Positions 11,742-25,940 of a stretch of 64,000 nt of DNA are shown piece by piece. The notes under the pieces were generated by a model. The model was given only the letters and a program-made list of their open reading frames with translations. It did no database searches and had not been told where the DNA came from. How positions within the stretch are numbered: position 1 is the stretch's first letter; each line of letters begins with the position of its first letter. The translations under genes and the position numbers were made by a program. Source of the DNA: Isoetes taiwanensis (taxonomy: Eukaryota; Streptophyta; Lycopodiopsida; Isoetales; Isoetaceae); contig JAJEKV010000032.1 of NCBI GenBank assembly GCA_021234155.1, forward strand, positions 310,001 through 374,000, in the 5' to 3' direction.

Positions 11742-13125
11742 TTTGAAATTGAATTCTTGTAGAATTAATAGCTTGTGTAATTAGATCCCCAGTAACACAT
11801 GGTTTATTAACCAGATAATGGTCTACATAGAATGTGAAATAATTGCCGAGCAAGTAATGTCGAAATTTTTGCACTGCAAATACCATTCCAAGGCCTTCCC
11901 TTTCAGTTGTGCTGTAATTTCTTTCTGCAGAATTGAGTTGCTTAGAAGCATAGTGGATTGGCTGGTCCACTTTTGAGTCAATCTGTTGTGCTAAAACAGC
12001 CCCAATAGCAAATTTGGATGCATCCACATGAACATGAAACTCTTTATCCCAATGTGGTGTAATTAAAACGGGTGCTGATGCCATTAATGACTTGATTTTG
12101 TCGAATGCTTCTTGGCAAGCATTTGTCCACTTAAATTTTGTTCTTGGACTAACCAATTCATTCAAAGGTGATGCTGTTTCAGCCAATTTAGGGCAGAATT
12201 TCCTATAGTAATTGGCCTTCCCCATAAATCGTTTAACTTGAGTAACATTTTGGGGTGGAGGCATGTCAATTATTGCTTGTATTTTAGTTGGATCTGTGAG
12301 TAGCCCTTCCTTACACACAATATGTCCAAGCAAAACTCCTTGATTGACAAGGAAGGTGCATTTCTCGGGGTTTAAAGAAACTCTATACTCACGACATCTG
12401 TTGAAACAGGAACGCATCTTGGTCAAATGATCATTCAAATCACTGTAGACCGTGAAGTCATCTAGAAATATTTCCATAAAGTGGCCAATGTATCCTTTGA
12501 ACACCATAAGCATGGCACGTTGGAACAATGAAGGAGCATTACTTAAGCCAAACGGCATTACCTTATATGCAAATGTTCCAAATTCAGTGATGAATGTAGT
12601 CTTCAATTGATCTGCAGGATGTATTTTAATCTGATTATAGCCACTAAAGCCATCCATAAAGGAGTAGCATTCATGGCCCGCTACTTTCTCAAGTACTTGA
12701 TCTGTAAACGGAAATGGGAAGTGGTCTTTCTCAGTTGCATTATTGAGCTTGCGAAAATCTACGCAAACTCTTAATTTACCATTTTTCTTCTTCACAACCA
12801 CTATTGGAGAGACCCATTCACTTGTTTCTACTTCAAAAATGAATCCAACCTCTAAGATCTTATCGATCTCTTCTTTTACACTTGCTGCAAAATTTGGATT
12901 CATGCGGTAGGCTCTTTGGTATACAAGCCTAGCATTTGGGGTTAAAGGTATTTTCATTAAACAAATATTAGGGTCGATACCTCTTAAATCATGATAGCTC
13001 CAAGCAAAAACATCCTTATATTCTTGCAATAACTTAATTGCTTCCTCTCGAATATGTGGTGGAAGATTAACACCAATTTGAACTACTTGAGGTTTAGCCT
13101 TGGTATTTAGATTTATCTTCTCCAA
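11704..13125 (-). CDS. Ty3 reverse transcriptase / RNase H
   Basis: An open frame of 473 codons. RT landmarks in order: [65 protein letters not shown] and the catalytic FLDD (variant of YxDD). Then the connection (GKANYYRKFCPKLAE) and RNase H (HVHVDASKFAIGAVLAQQ, HYASKQLNSAERNYSTTERE, FYVDHYLVNKP). The frame breaks at about 11790, just after RNase H, where the downstream polyprotein continues in another frame with a stop. The upstream protease frame overlaps by about 30 bases. The RNase H style points to the non-chromoviral Athila/Tat side of Ty3. It copies element RNA into DNA. Confidence 0.92.
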   Translation of the reverse strand: MEKINLNTKAKPQVVQIGVNLPPHIREEAIKLLQEYKDVFAWSYHDLRGIDPNICLMKIPLTPNARLVYQRAYRMNPNFAASVKEEIDKILEVGFIFEVETSEWVSPIVVVKKKNGKLRVCVDFRKLNNATEKDHFPFPFTDQVLEKVAGHECYSFMDGFSGYNQIKIHPADQLKTTFITEFGTFAYKVMPFGLSNAPSLFQRAMLMVFKGYIGHFMEIFLDDFTVYSDLNDHLTKMRSCFNRCREYRVSLNPEKCTFLVNQGVLLGHIVCKEGLLTDPTKIQAIIDMPPPQNVTQVKRFMGKANYYRKFCPKLAETASPLNELVSPRTKFKWTNACQEAFDKIKSLMASAPVLITPHWDKEFHVHVDASKFAIGAVLAQQIDSKVDQPIHYASKQLNSAERNYSTTEREGLGMVFAVQKFRHYLLGNYFTFYVDHYLVNKPCVTGDLITQAINSTRIQFQSGPKTWNITHSP

Positions 13126-14050
13126 ATCTGGAGTTGTCAGATAAGGTTAGATAAGGTTGGACAACGTTTTGATGTACTTCATGTGCAGGTGTAGACTGCA
13201 AAACAATAGAATCATTTCCAGTTACATCCTTTTCTATTGGCTCAGCCATATAACATGCTTCTGGTTCCCAACATGAATAATCGAATTCAGATGGAAGCAT
13301 GTCAGATTCTTCTGGTAATATATTGTAAAAGGCTTCATCCTCTTCGTATTCCTCATAAACCTCGTTTTCTTCCTCACTATCTGAGAACATGGGCTGATCT
13401 TCTAGTATTGTAAGGGTTCCTGTAGATAAATCTATTTTCATGGTTTTACCTTGCTTACAAATTTTAACTGAATTATCAGACCAATCATGCAAGGCTTTAG
13501 CTTCCTTAAGCCATGGTCTACCAAGCAAAACTTGATAGTCAAGCGATCCCATTTTAGTGTCCAAAATGACAAAATCTTGTGAGAAATTCAGACCAGCAAC
13601 TGTAAAAGGAATATCCTTAATAATACCCAACGGTACAACTCGACGATGATCCGCCATACCATTAAATGTGGCAGCATGCAGCCACCCTAACTTAAGCCTT
13701 TTTCTTAGGCTGTTAACCATTATATTTACCCCGGCTCCACCATCAAGTGGTACTTTATGTAGCACATGCCCTTTTAGCTCCAATGTTAGAGTTGGCGATG
13801 TTTTATCCACTGGCTCACTTTGAAAAATGGGCAGCACTTGTTGTTGGTCATACAACTCTATAGGTATTCCCATATTTGGCAAATATTTTGCCACTAGTTT
13901 AATAGGTATAGGCACTTTTGTTTCTTGTAAGTCCTCATTACGTTTTAAAATCTCCGGATTGTCACATGTATCCATCTGTTGAAATTCCTTAAATCTTGGT
14001 AGATACTTAGCTACTAATCGTAATGAAACTGGTAACATAATCTGTTTCAC
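13094..14050 (-). CDS. Ty3 aspartic protease region
   Basis: 318 codons from the first ATG. The same frame stays open upstream through 14160 into the end of gag, so the ATG is probably not a real start. The retropepsin active site is VPLDGGAGVNIM, with DGG instead of the usual D-S/T-G, and the flap and ILG-like helix region is seen in DYQVLLGRPWLKEA. An acidic linker follows (SDSEEENEVYEEYEEDEAF). The protease would cut the Gag-Pol polyprotein. The gag frame and this frame are offset by -1, either programmed or an indel; I see no canonical slippery heptamer in the overlap. Confidence 0.85.
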   Translation of the reverse strand: MKQIMLPVSLRLVAKYLPRFKEFQQMDTCDNPEILKRNEDLQETKVPIPIKLVAKYLPNMGIPIELYDQQQVLPIFQSEPVDKTSPTLTLELKGHVLHKVPLDGGAGVNIMVNSLRKRLKLGWLHAATFNGMADHRRVVPLGIIKDIPFTVAGLNFSQDFVILDTKMGSLDYQVLLGRPWLKEAKALHDWSDNSVKICKQGKTMKIDLSTGTLTILEDQPMFSDSEEENEVYEEYEEDEAFYNILPEESDMLPSEFDYSCWEPEACYMAEPIEKDVTGNDSIVLQSTPAHEVHQNVVQPYLTLSDNSRFGEDKSKYQG

Positions 14051-14169
14051 TTGTTTTTGTATCCTCCCCAGTGCTATGATATCCTCATCTTCTTCTTGAG
14101 CGCCATGAGTTGAGTCTTGCAGCTCATGTATTTGGTCTTTAGCAAATTCGTAAGTAATCTTTTCTTCTT

Positions 14170-15408
14170 CTACATTTGGATATAATTCCTTCTTTTCCGC
14201 CTAGTACTCTCTAAAGGTATTTGTTCCAATTCAATTCCTTGTCTTTGTGCCACACCTCTTGTCACAGCATTCACTTCTACTGTTTCCTCTAAACTCACCA
14301 TTCGAGCTTCTTCTACTTTAGCTTCTTCCTTTTTTACCACATTTTTTGTCACCTGGACTTTGCAATCCCTTGCATAGTGCCCTTTAGCACCACACTTCCA
14401 ACATTCTATTTCTCTAGTATCTTTCCTTTTAGATGACTCTGTTGTCACAGCATAAGCTTCTGTACTTCCTTTACCTTTGTTTCTTCCATTGAAGTAACAA
14501 TCTTGAGTATCATGGTTATCCCTGTTACATATGTGACAGTACTTCCTTCCCATTGAACTTCTACATTCATTCGCATAGTGACCTGGTTTGGAGCATTTGC
14601 TACACCAAACATAAGTCCTACTCTTTTCTTCTGTTGCTAATTTCTTAACATTTTCCTCCATACTTTGTAATTTACTTTGCAAATCTTTCACTCCCTCCTC
14701 TTGACTAACTTTTCTTTGTACGATAGTCTCCAAATCTGACCTACCCTTCTCGGCAGTCATGATTGAAGTAATTTCAGCAGCCCTCTTCACTGCCTTTTCC
14801 AAACTTTCTGGTCCTTCCAATTCTAGTTGTTGCCTAATTCTTGTAGGAAACCCTTGAACAAACCAGCTTACTATATCTTCTATATGAGGTTTGGGACTTA
14901 ATTTGCTTGCCAAATCAGAGACTCTGATTGCAAAATCCTTTGGCTTCTCGGTACTTTGTATGCTCACATTTTTAAGTTCCTCTCTTATCTCCCTGTTGGT
15001 GGGAACATTATAGAATGCTTCTAGGAATTTAGTTTTTAGCTCAACCCAAGTAGTGACTCCATCTATATTTTCATACACCCAATTAGCCACTTTCCCTTCC
15101 AAGGTTGTGGGAAAAAGGGAAATCCTCATGCTATCACTACCTTCACTATTCAGGTTACTTATAGTTTCAAATTGTAGCACATGAGTTTTAGGATTTGTAT
15201 CTTTGTCCTTTCCGGACCCATATTTGGGATACCGATGATTGGAGGTGCTCATGGTAAAAATATGTTGGATATCAGGAAGAATCTTTGAAGATCTTTCAGC
15301 TGAGATTTTTTCCTTCTCCCTGCGTTGTCTTCTTTCACACCTTTCCTTCTCTTGTTTCTCTCTTAATTCTTGCCTTTTTCTACGCTCATCAGCAAGGTTC
15401 TTATACAT
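14170..15408 (-). CDS. Ty3 Gag with three zinc knuckles
   Basis: 412 codons. A highly charged N-terminal helix (DERRKRQELREKQEKERCER) precedes a retrotransposon-gag capsid domain (LEGKVANWVYENIDGVTTWV ... FVQGFPTRIRQQLELEGPES). Three CCHC knuckles follow: CSKCSKPGHYANEC, CHICNRDNHDTQDC and CWKCGAKGHYARDC. Most plant Gags have one or two, so three is on the high side. It forms the particle and binds element RNA. Intact over its whole length, in contrast to the decayed integrase. Confidence 0.92.
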   Translation of the reverse strand: MYKNLADERRKRQELREKQEKERCERRQRREKEKISAERSSKILPDIQHIFTMSTSNHRYPKYGSGKDKDTNPKTHVLQFETISNLNSEGSDSMRISLFPTTLEGKVANWVYENIDGVTTWVELKTKFLEAFYNVPTNREIREELKNVSIQSTEKPKDFAIRVSDLASKLSPKPHIEDIVSWFVQGFPTRIRQQLELEGPESLEKAVKRAAEITSIMTAEKGRSDLETIVQRKVSQEEGVKDLQSKLQSMEENVKKLATEEKSRTYVWCSKCSKPGHYANECRSSMGRKYCHICNRDNHDTQDCYFNGRNKGKGSTEAYAVTTESSKRKDTREIECWKCGAKGHYARDCKVQVTKNVVKKEEAKVEEARMVSLEETVEVNAVTRGVAQRQGIELEQIPLESTRRKRRNYIQM

Positions 15409-15863
15409 AAATCAAAGTTTAACATCACACAAAGTAAAGTTCCTCTCTGCAGAAATTTTGGGCAGTCACTAGAAGCTTATATGATATCATGGGCAATACT
15501 TGGAATCAACCTCTGAAACGTTATGGGCTGATACTTCACTCATTAAGCTATATCCCTGTAAAATTTCAGATCAAAATAATGGGTCTAGGCTGAGATATTT
15601 AAGTCTGATACAGACTGAATTTTCTGCTCTACCATAAACTAGAATTGCTTATAGTTGAGAGTGATGCTTCCCCTCATTCTTCTGACAGGTTTAACAAGTT
15701 TAGGCACGTCCATTACTTCCATTTTAAGGAAAGGAATAAGTTTTGCATAAGCCAATGGCCTTTTAGGACAAATTCCACCTGTAGAGATTCTAGCAACTAC
15801 ACATTTTTTTCTGCGCAATTCCTTTTTGATACTCCTCAAAGAATACATCAGCTATGTTATTTT

Positions 15864-15883
15864 GGTCCCGACAACGGAACCAA
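15864..15883 (-). promoter_or_regulatory. Primer-binding site, tRNA-Asp-like
   Basis: On the minus strand, three bases inside the 5' LTR: TTGGTTCCGTTGTCGGGACC. This resembles the site complementary to the tRNA-Asp 3' end used by some plant Ty3 elements (TGGCGCCGTTGCCGGGGA type), with differences at positions 4-5 and at the end. Confidence 0.75.
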
Positions 15884-15886
15884 TTA

Positions 15887-17717
15887 TGTTAAGGGTCTCT
15901 CACCCCCTTATCATACATAAAACAAAAGCACTAACAAATAAACCGGGCCAAAGAAATAGCTGACACTCACCAGAGGATCTGCAAAGAGGGCATCCACATC
16001 TTCCATAGCAAAATGTCCATCATACCTTAAATTCTGAAAATTGTATCAATGCATTATGAATGGGTGTAAGGATTTGGATTCCAATGAACAAAACAGCCTA
16101 CAACCAATTCAATCTAGCTTGTGATATGCAACATGCTTACAAATGCCAAAATCATTACAAGAACTAATGGAAACGTAAGACACAATTGGGCAAATGGGCA
16201 TGATTTCCATTAAGCAATAGGTCACAAGATAATATCAGCATAAAAATCCTCTCTCTCAAGCCCCTTTTCTCTTACAAATCAGACCTTAAATAGGTCGAAT
16301 TCCTCCCTCAATCCGCTCCCAACCGCTTCGGATAAACTGCTACAAACCTTCTAGAAGCCTCCACGACCAGGGGAGACAACTCCACATGACTTGCAACTGC
16401 CTCCACGTAGGCTTTTGGAGCAGCCCTAACCTCCATCGATCCTTCTTGAAGTATTTCCCAAACCATTGCCTTACGTACATCAATGTCCATTTGCCACTTT
16501 TTTTGTATTTTCATTTTTATATTTTTTTTGGATTTTCTAATCCCATCGATCCGAGACATCGGATCGCTATTCTAGAATGGGACGAGCATGCATGCTCGCA
16601 TGCATGCGGGCGGCGCATGCCCGTTCTGGTTGGGAGTTCGCTATTTTAGGCGCGTTTCTGCTTCGACTTCTCATCGGCGCTTCCTCTTCTCTCTCAGCAG
16701 TACCTTATTCTCTTTGAATTGTTTCCAGGCAGGGGAGGGGCTTCTTCCTGCCTGGTTTGGCCAATTTGGTGTTTCTTTCATGCTGTCCCCTTCGTCCTCG
16801 ATCCTAGTTTGTTAAGGAAGTCCTTTGGTATTCGGGCGGTTTGTTGGTTTCATGCGAGTCCCATTCTAGAATCCCATCGATCCGAGACATCGGATCGCCA
16901 TTCTAGAATGGGACGAGCATGCATGTTTTGCATGCATGCGGGCGGCGCATGCCCGTTCTGGTTGGGAGTTCGCTATTTTAGGCGCTTCCTCTTCGGCGCT
17001 TCCTCTTCTCTCAGCAGTACCTTATTCTCTTTGAACCCACCCTCCCCCCCTTCTTTGTTATTGTATTTTTATCGCGTGGCACGCGCGTAATCAGCCCCTC
17101 CACTCTGGGAGGTTTGTTTTGTCTTGTTGTTTTGTTGGTGATGTGCAGGTACAGGTTAGCGAGCGGCATCTGTTTCGACTTTTCCATTCGTGGGTTTTGG
17201 GAGCGATTTTTATGCCTTACGTTTGTCCAAGCCCCTTGCCGAAGGCTTATCACTAGGGTTTTTCCTCGAAAACCCGAAAGGGCGGGGTTTTTTAATCCCG
17301 GTGATAAGCTTTCAGCAGGTACACTAGCCCAGTCTCTATTAGCATTGTAATTTGTTGGGGTCCAAATGATATAATTGGATTTTCCCTTTATTTTTTATGG
17401 GTAGTTCGCATGTGTGCGGCTACCCACTATCCACCATTGTAAAAAATCTGCTGAGATGAATGAGAAGCAAGTCGGGCGGTTTGTTGGTTTCATGCGAGTC
17501 CCATTCTAGAATACAAGTACATAAAATGTTAAAACATTACAACAAGTCTGTAAGGTCCTTGACCTTTTAATTTATCTTCGAACTTCAACTTAATGCACCT
17601 TTCCCTGTAGTGCTTCTACGCCGTCGTTTATAATGACTATCATATTCTGATGGCTCATCTTTGGAGTCGTCTTTGAAGTCCTCTTTCTGGTCCATACCTG
17701 TGTCAACAGCTTTATCA
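15887..17717 (-). repeat. 5' LTR of the Ty3 element (with insertion)
   Basis: Matches 6142-6993, but is expanded by nested units at 16542-17509. The terminus is at 17708 if the ends are TGTT/AACA, or 17717 if the 9 extra bases before the target duplication belong to the LTR (they would give a TG start). The remaining LTR sequence is close to the left copy, with scattered substitutions and small indels. Confidence 0.85.
16542..17509. mobile_element. Two tandem palindrome-headed insertion units
   Basis: Two related units (16542-16870 and 16874-17509) interrupt the LTR. Each begins with a hairpin (CGATCCGAGACATCGGATCG) followed by ATTCTAGAATGGGAC, and each ends GTCCCATTCTAG, the inverse of that inner motif. 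The trinucleotide AAT sits before, between and after the units (16539-16541, 16871-16873, 17510-17512), consistent with a 3-bp target duplication. The second unit holds a LINE-type 3' stem-loop (about 17235-17300). The asymmetric inverted repeats plus a 5' hairpin recall Helitron2/Helentron ends, but the 3-bp duplication does not fit; class unresolved. Confidence 0.6.
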
Positions 17718-17915
17718 ACGGTGTAGATTAAGGAATAAGGGGTGAATATGCCTATCCAACAGCTCTCGTTGCCCGGAGTCACCCCCCGTGTGAATATGCA
17801 CCCAAACCAAAGGGGGTTTAAGGGGGATTTTAATTTAAATGTGTTGGACCTAATTGTTGTGTTAATTAATGTCAATGGTAGTTATGTGATGGTTGTTAAT
17901 GTCAATGGTTGTTAT
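17718..17915. mobile_element. TIR element B1, right part
   Basis: Starts with the second ACGGT and continues as in the undisturbed copy near 19305-19500 (GTGTAGATTAAGGAATAAGG). The right TIR is the inverse of the block near 5830-5975 but stops about 17915, lacking the outer ~90 bp. Confidence 0.8.
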
Positions 17916-19174
17916 TTCCTCCCGTGCACTAGTTCAACAGAAATTTTCTCATTGTCTAATTAGAACAGCCATCTTTACCGTGCCCAAGTCTCGTTCTAAG
18001 CAATGGATTCAGATGCAAAATAAGTACCAAATGTCCTAAGAATGTGGGATTCTATTTTGCTAAATGAAGCCGGAGCATTCCGAGCTCAAAATTCAAGCTA
18101 AAAGGTCAAGAAAATGGGCCCTTAGCTTCTGCGAGTAGGTTGCATAGCTAGCTTGTTAGAATTGAGATCAGGATCTGAAGCCAGACAATAGATCAGGGCT
18201 CAATCTCCAACACCTACGCTCTTGCCTTGCAATTTGCTAGTATCACAGAGCTCCAGCAACCTTCAGAAGGATCCACAGAGATCTATCCACACAGAGAACC
18301 CGCCAGCCAGAAGTAACAATTGTATCAACAACTTACAGACACAATTGGGGTTTTGAACTCTGAATCACGGTTTGAGAAACTGGTTTTTCTTACTGCCACT
18401 GATTGGCCGATTTGCCAATGCGATAATAGGATGAGGTCAGAAAGCAGAGGACTGAAAGCAAATTGTCCTTCTACATATCAAGACAATTAGTATAACATGA
18501 TGTACTAAGGCTCATGAACCACTAAAACAGAACAAATGATCAAGGTCATGAAACATAAAAAGTATTCCATTTAGACACGACTTTTACTTATAGCAGTCCA
18601 TCAGTTTTCCATTCAGAAGGTGAGGCCGCGTGACACAGACACCAGAAATAGGAAAAGCAGCAGCTTGATCCTTCAAGCCACTTTAAAATCAGATACCATT
18701 TTCCAAATCAAGCATATTTCTTGTCCTTTCAGGCCAATTGCCTAAAAATATACAAATATTTACCAGCACAAAGCCCATCTGGAAGAACTTAAGATCACCA
18801 TCTATCTTTCATACAACTACTTTGATGTTACCACATGTCGTTCTACTTTGATGTTACCACATGTCGTTCTACAATTGTAAACATCAAACGGACTGAATGT
18901 GATCCTGTGTTCCTTTATTTCTTTGTTCCTCCATGTCACTAGCATTATCTAGCAGTAGCCCCAAAGACTTTACATATAGATGCAATAAACAATATCAAAA
19001 GAAGTGATTTTTCCACTATTTAGTCCAACTTTTCTCAGCAAACGGATAAATGTAGCTATCAAAATTGACACTCATGGCACAAAGGGCCAAGGGCTCCATC
19101 ATCTACAAACCACTGTGCAACTTCAGAAAAGGGTTGTCATTGCTGCACGCTCTAGATGATCCAAGACCGTAAGA
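17916..19174. other. No supported gene; short tandem duplication
   Basis: No gene identified. A 26-bp unit containing CTACTTTGATGTTACCACAT is duplicated at about 18818-18871. A minus-strand stretch at about 19075-19135 reads like a protein (FSEVAQWFVDDGALGPLCHE) and might be an exon relic, but I cannot place it. Confidence 0.4.
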
Positions 19175-19593
19175 AACTCATGCATATTCACACGGGGAGT
19201 CAACACTATATAGTATTCCGCTTGAAATCTTATAGTATTTTGTGAATCTTGTTATACAGTATAGCAATTTTTGTACTTGCATACCCCACAAACGAGGAAC
19301 TTTACGTACGGTGTAGATTAAGGAATAAGGGGTGAATATACCTATCCAACAGCTCTCGTTGCCCGGAGTCACCCCCCGTGTGAATATGCACCCAAACCAA
19401 AGGGGGTTTAAGGGGGATTTTAATTTAAATGGGTTGGACCCAATGGTTGTGTTAATTAATGTGAATGGTAGTTATGTGTTGGTTGTTAATGTCAATGGTT
19501 GTTATGTGTTGGTTGTTATGTGTTGGGGGATTTAATTTTTATATGTTGGATGTTAATGGTTTGTGTTACCAAAAAAAAAAATTTGGCCCCTTC
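19175..19593. mobile_element. TIR element B2, left end truncated
   Basis: Second copy of element B1, keeping the full right TIR (ending GGCCCCTTC) and the interior, but starting within the left TIR at the CATATTCACACGGG block. It gives the empty-site sequence for the Ty3 insertion in B1. Confidence 0.8.
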
Positions 19594-19664
19594 ACAATAA
19601 AACAAATAGAACATAAGTAAAAGTTACCATAAAGATAGAGCAGATTGATCCCATTATTCTGAAA

Positions 19665-20474
19665 GTCATAAAGTTTGCAACACCCATACACAAACATTTT
19701 TCAACTGGAATTTAACAGCAGCCTTTGGCCTCCATGGATTCTTGTGGTGAGAAACCAAAGTCGGAAACTTTTCTGCTTGTTAGCACAAGGATCTAGAAGC
19801 CTTGGAATTTGCTTAATAACTGCCTCAAAATCTAAAAATGCATGGTAATTTTTTGCAAGCTTCATTCGGAATGAGCCATAAAACAATATCCAATAGCGCA
19901 ATCCTGTATTAATCAGCTGGTAGGATGTGAAAGCCTACCAAACCCGGCCGACAAATTGCTGTTTTAGCATAGATAACTTAACCAAACATATCCATATCAT
20001 ACACTATCAAAAAGATCTCGGAGAGAGCTTTCCAATGCAATAAAAATCATCTGAAACAGAGCTCTGGATCAAAAGTTATGATAAGAAATGTGTTGCCGGC
20101 GGGAAAACTGCACTACATGCGCCCTTCAAGCCCTTCATGTGCCCATTATGCACCACACACGCAAAAATAGGGCTTTTGTTGTGAGCCATTGGTTGTTGAC
20201 CATTATGCACCACATGCACACAAAAAAAAAGGCTTTTGTTGTGAGCCATTGGTTGTTGACCATTATGCACCACACGCACAAAAAAGGGCTTTTGTTGTGA
20301 GCCATTGATTGTTGACCATTGAAAAAAAAAGGCTAAAATCAATGGCGCAGAAATGGTGCACTCTAGATGTACGCATTAGTACATCCATTTGAATACATCA
20401 CGAAATCATAGGAAAACCTTAGTGAAAAACGTACAAAAACACAAAGAAGACCCCCTGTTATTATGCTACATATT
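19665..20474 (-). repeat. Right arm of 15.6-kb-spaced inverted repeat
   Basis: Reverse complement of 4870-5627. The outer boundary is the shared AATATGTAGC. It carries three rather than two copies of the internal ~63-bp repeat, which accounts for much of the length difference. Confidence 0.8.
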
Positions 20475-20632
20475 TCAATAACCTCAGGTGGTCTGTTATG
20501 TGCTTACAATATTTATATGGAGCTAAATCCCAAACGCAAAGACAGATCGATCTCAGGAGACTTCTCATGTATTTGTGCTTCTAGTATACTATAACTGTCA
20601 GAATTAAAACCATGCTGCAATGGCTGTAGAGA

Positions 20633-20953
20633 CTAGTCAGTATTTCCCTGTAAAGACCAAAAAAAACTTCCTGGCCATCCCTTGGTATCAACTTCATGAT
20701 CTGGGAAGGATGGCTTGAAGGGACCAACAGCGAAATCATTCCTTCCGTCAAACCTCGCCCCGCCACGACTTTCAGGTAAAAATTGCTCAGGGTTGCACTT
20801 CCTTACAGCAGGATGTGCACCTATAAATGCTCGTGACCAACCGTAGTGTGCATGTGGCAGACCATTTGACCCTTGAAAATCACCCAACATTCTAATTGTG
20901 GAAGTATCTGGATCCCAAGAGACCTTCCCATGACACCGGCTTGCATCGCAAAA
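20633..20953 (-). CDS. Unidentified protein, C-terminal exon
   Basis: An open stretch of about 106 codons ending in TAG. It follows a possible acceptor (TATACTAG, near 20954). The composition is protein-like and free of low complexity: CHGKVSWDPDTSTIRMLGDF, HYGWSRAFIGAHPAVRKCNP and RGGARFDGRNDFAVGPF. The pattern of Cys, Trp, Gly and Pro suggests a folded domain. I do not recognise the family. A plausible upstream exon (about 21000-21057, with DVVVVCPKG) lies in another frame and could be joined by splicing. It could be a real plant-specific gene or a captured exon; it lies 160 bp outside the inverted-repeat arm and 1.1 kb downstream of DDM1, on the same strand. Confidence 0.45.
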   Translation of the reverse strand, partial: FCDASRCHGKVSWDPDTSTIRMLGDFQGSNGLPHAHYGWSRAFIGAHPAVRKCNPEQFLPESRGGARFDGRNDFAVGPFKPSFPDHEVDTKGWPGSFFWSLQGNTD

Positions 20954-22069
20954 CTAGTATACCCATGATGCATTGAAGCCAAACTACTGTACCTTTGGGG
21001 CAAACCACTACCACATCTTTGTGCCCTTCAAGCCGCTGTACTTTCTCTCTTATGAGCATTTTGGTGACCTCCTAGAGCCTGTTTTGAACCAATTTCTTTC
21101 TTCTGCCTCTTTGTTCTTCGCCATTATTGATAATCTATCAGCTCGTTGATGGCCATCGAAGCAGAAGCTGGAGAGCTAGGAGGCGCCGGAAGACGGATCT
21201 GCCATAGCCAGAGCAGAGCAAGAAAGGGATTGCTTGCAAAGAAAGAAAGGGACGTCACCTTTTTTTTTAGTTTTCATTTATTCTTTTTTTAAAGACACAT
21301 GTCTCTTTGAGATTTTTTCCTGGGGAAAAAATATTACCATCAAACAGAAATAGGCACCGCCTTATATACGTTAAGATAATAAAACCATGTCAAAAGCCAA
21401 CAATTAGCGAACAAAACATGCATAATTGTGAAACACCCTTTTTTTTTTTCCCTACTTATTTTTCCCAACACAGGAATCTTGTATACATGTGCATTTAAAG
21501 AAGAAAAATCTTGCAACAATCTCTAAGAATCATGACAACAATCCTTATATAGGTTTAGAAAAGGGTATCAGACTCTGCACATTGTGGTCTTATGTAATTA
21601 GCATTGCAATTGCAGCATAACATTTTAGCTGAGTTCTAGGATTTGGCCAGAAATACACGTAAAGTAAGATAATCCAGTGCTTTTTGAAATACCTAGAACA
21701 AATTCAAACAGGACACGTGCACTTAAAGTAAATCAGGTCCATGGGCCTGGCTTTATGATAGAGCATTGTCAATGTCATACTGTTTCTGATGGCACTTTGT
21801 TCTGTGTAACAGACTGATTGTGCACTTTTGCTGCTCTAGAAACATTTCTCAAGAACACATCCCTAGTAGGAAGCACTGTCCAAGACTTTTGCATTTCCTC
21901 AAAATTTACAACCGTTTGACATTACTAGTATCTTTGATATAGTAGTGCCATTGAATGTACACTATTTAGCATTTTGACCCTAGCCACTACTGTCCCAAAC
22001 AAAATCTTGTTCCATTATAGAACATAAATAGGACACCAGTACACCAAGACCTTTCTTGATTGTTGGATG
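20954..22069. other. Intergenic between unidentified exon and DDM1
   Basis: AT-rich with no supported gene apart from the possible small exon near 21000-21060. It probably includes the DDM1 3' untranslated region, whose limit I cannot set. Confidence 0.4.
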
Positions 22070-25856
<3,787 letters not shown>

Positions 25857-25940
25857 GTCGTCTGTTGATCTCGTCGCAGTCTTCACCCTATAAAGCCCAA
25901 GAACAAATGAGCGAGTTGCCACTTTTTAGGAAAACGTACC

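Larger units (their letters stand above)
6137..17722 (-). mobile_element. Ty3-type LTR retrotransposon, non-chromovirus
   Basis: An element on the minus strand with LTRs at both ends (6142-6993 and 15887-17708 or 17717). It carries a tRNA-Asp-like primer site, gag, protease, RT-RNase H and integrase, then an additional ORF, in the order of non-chromoviral (Athila/Tat-like) plant Ty3 elements. ACGGT flanks both sides (6137-6141 and 17718-17722), and the undisturbed TIR copy near 19304 reads TACGTACGGTGTAG, as expected for the empty site. Several frameshifts make it defective. An L1 is nested in the 3' ORF and palindromic units are nested in the right LTR. Confidence 0.93.
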
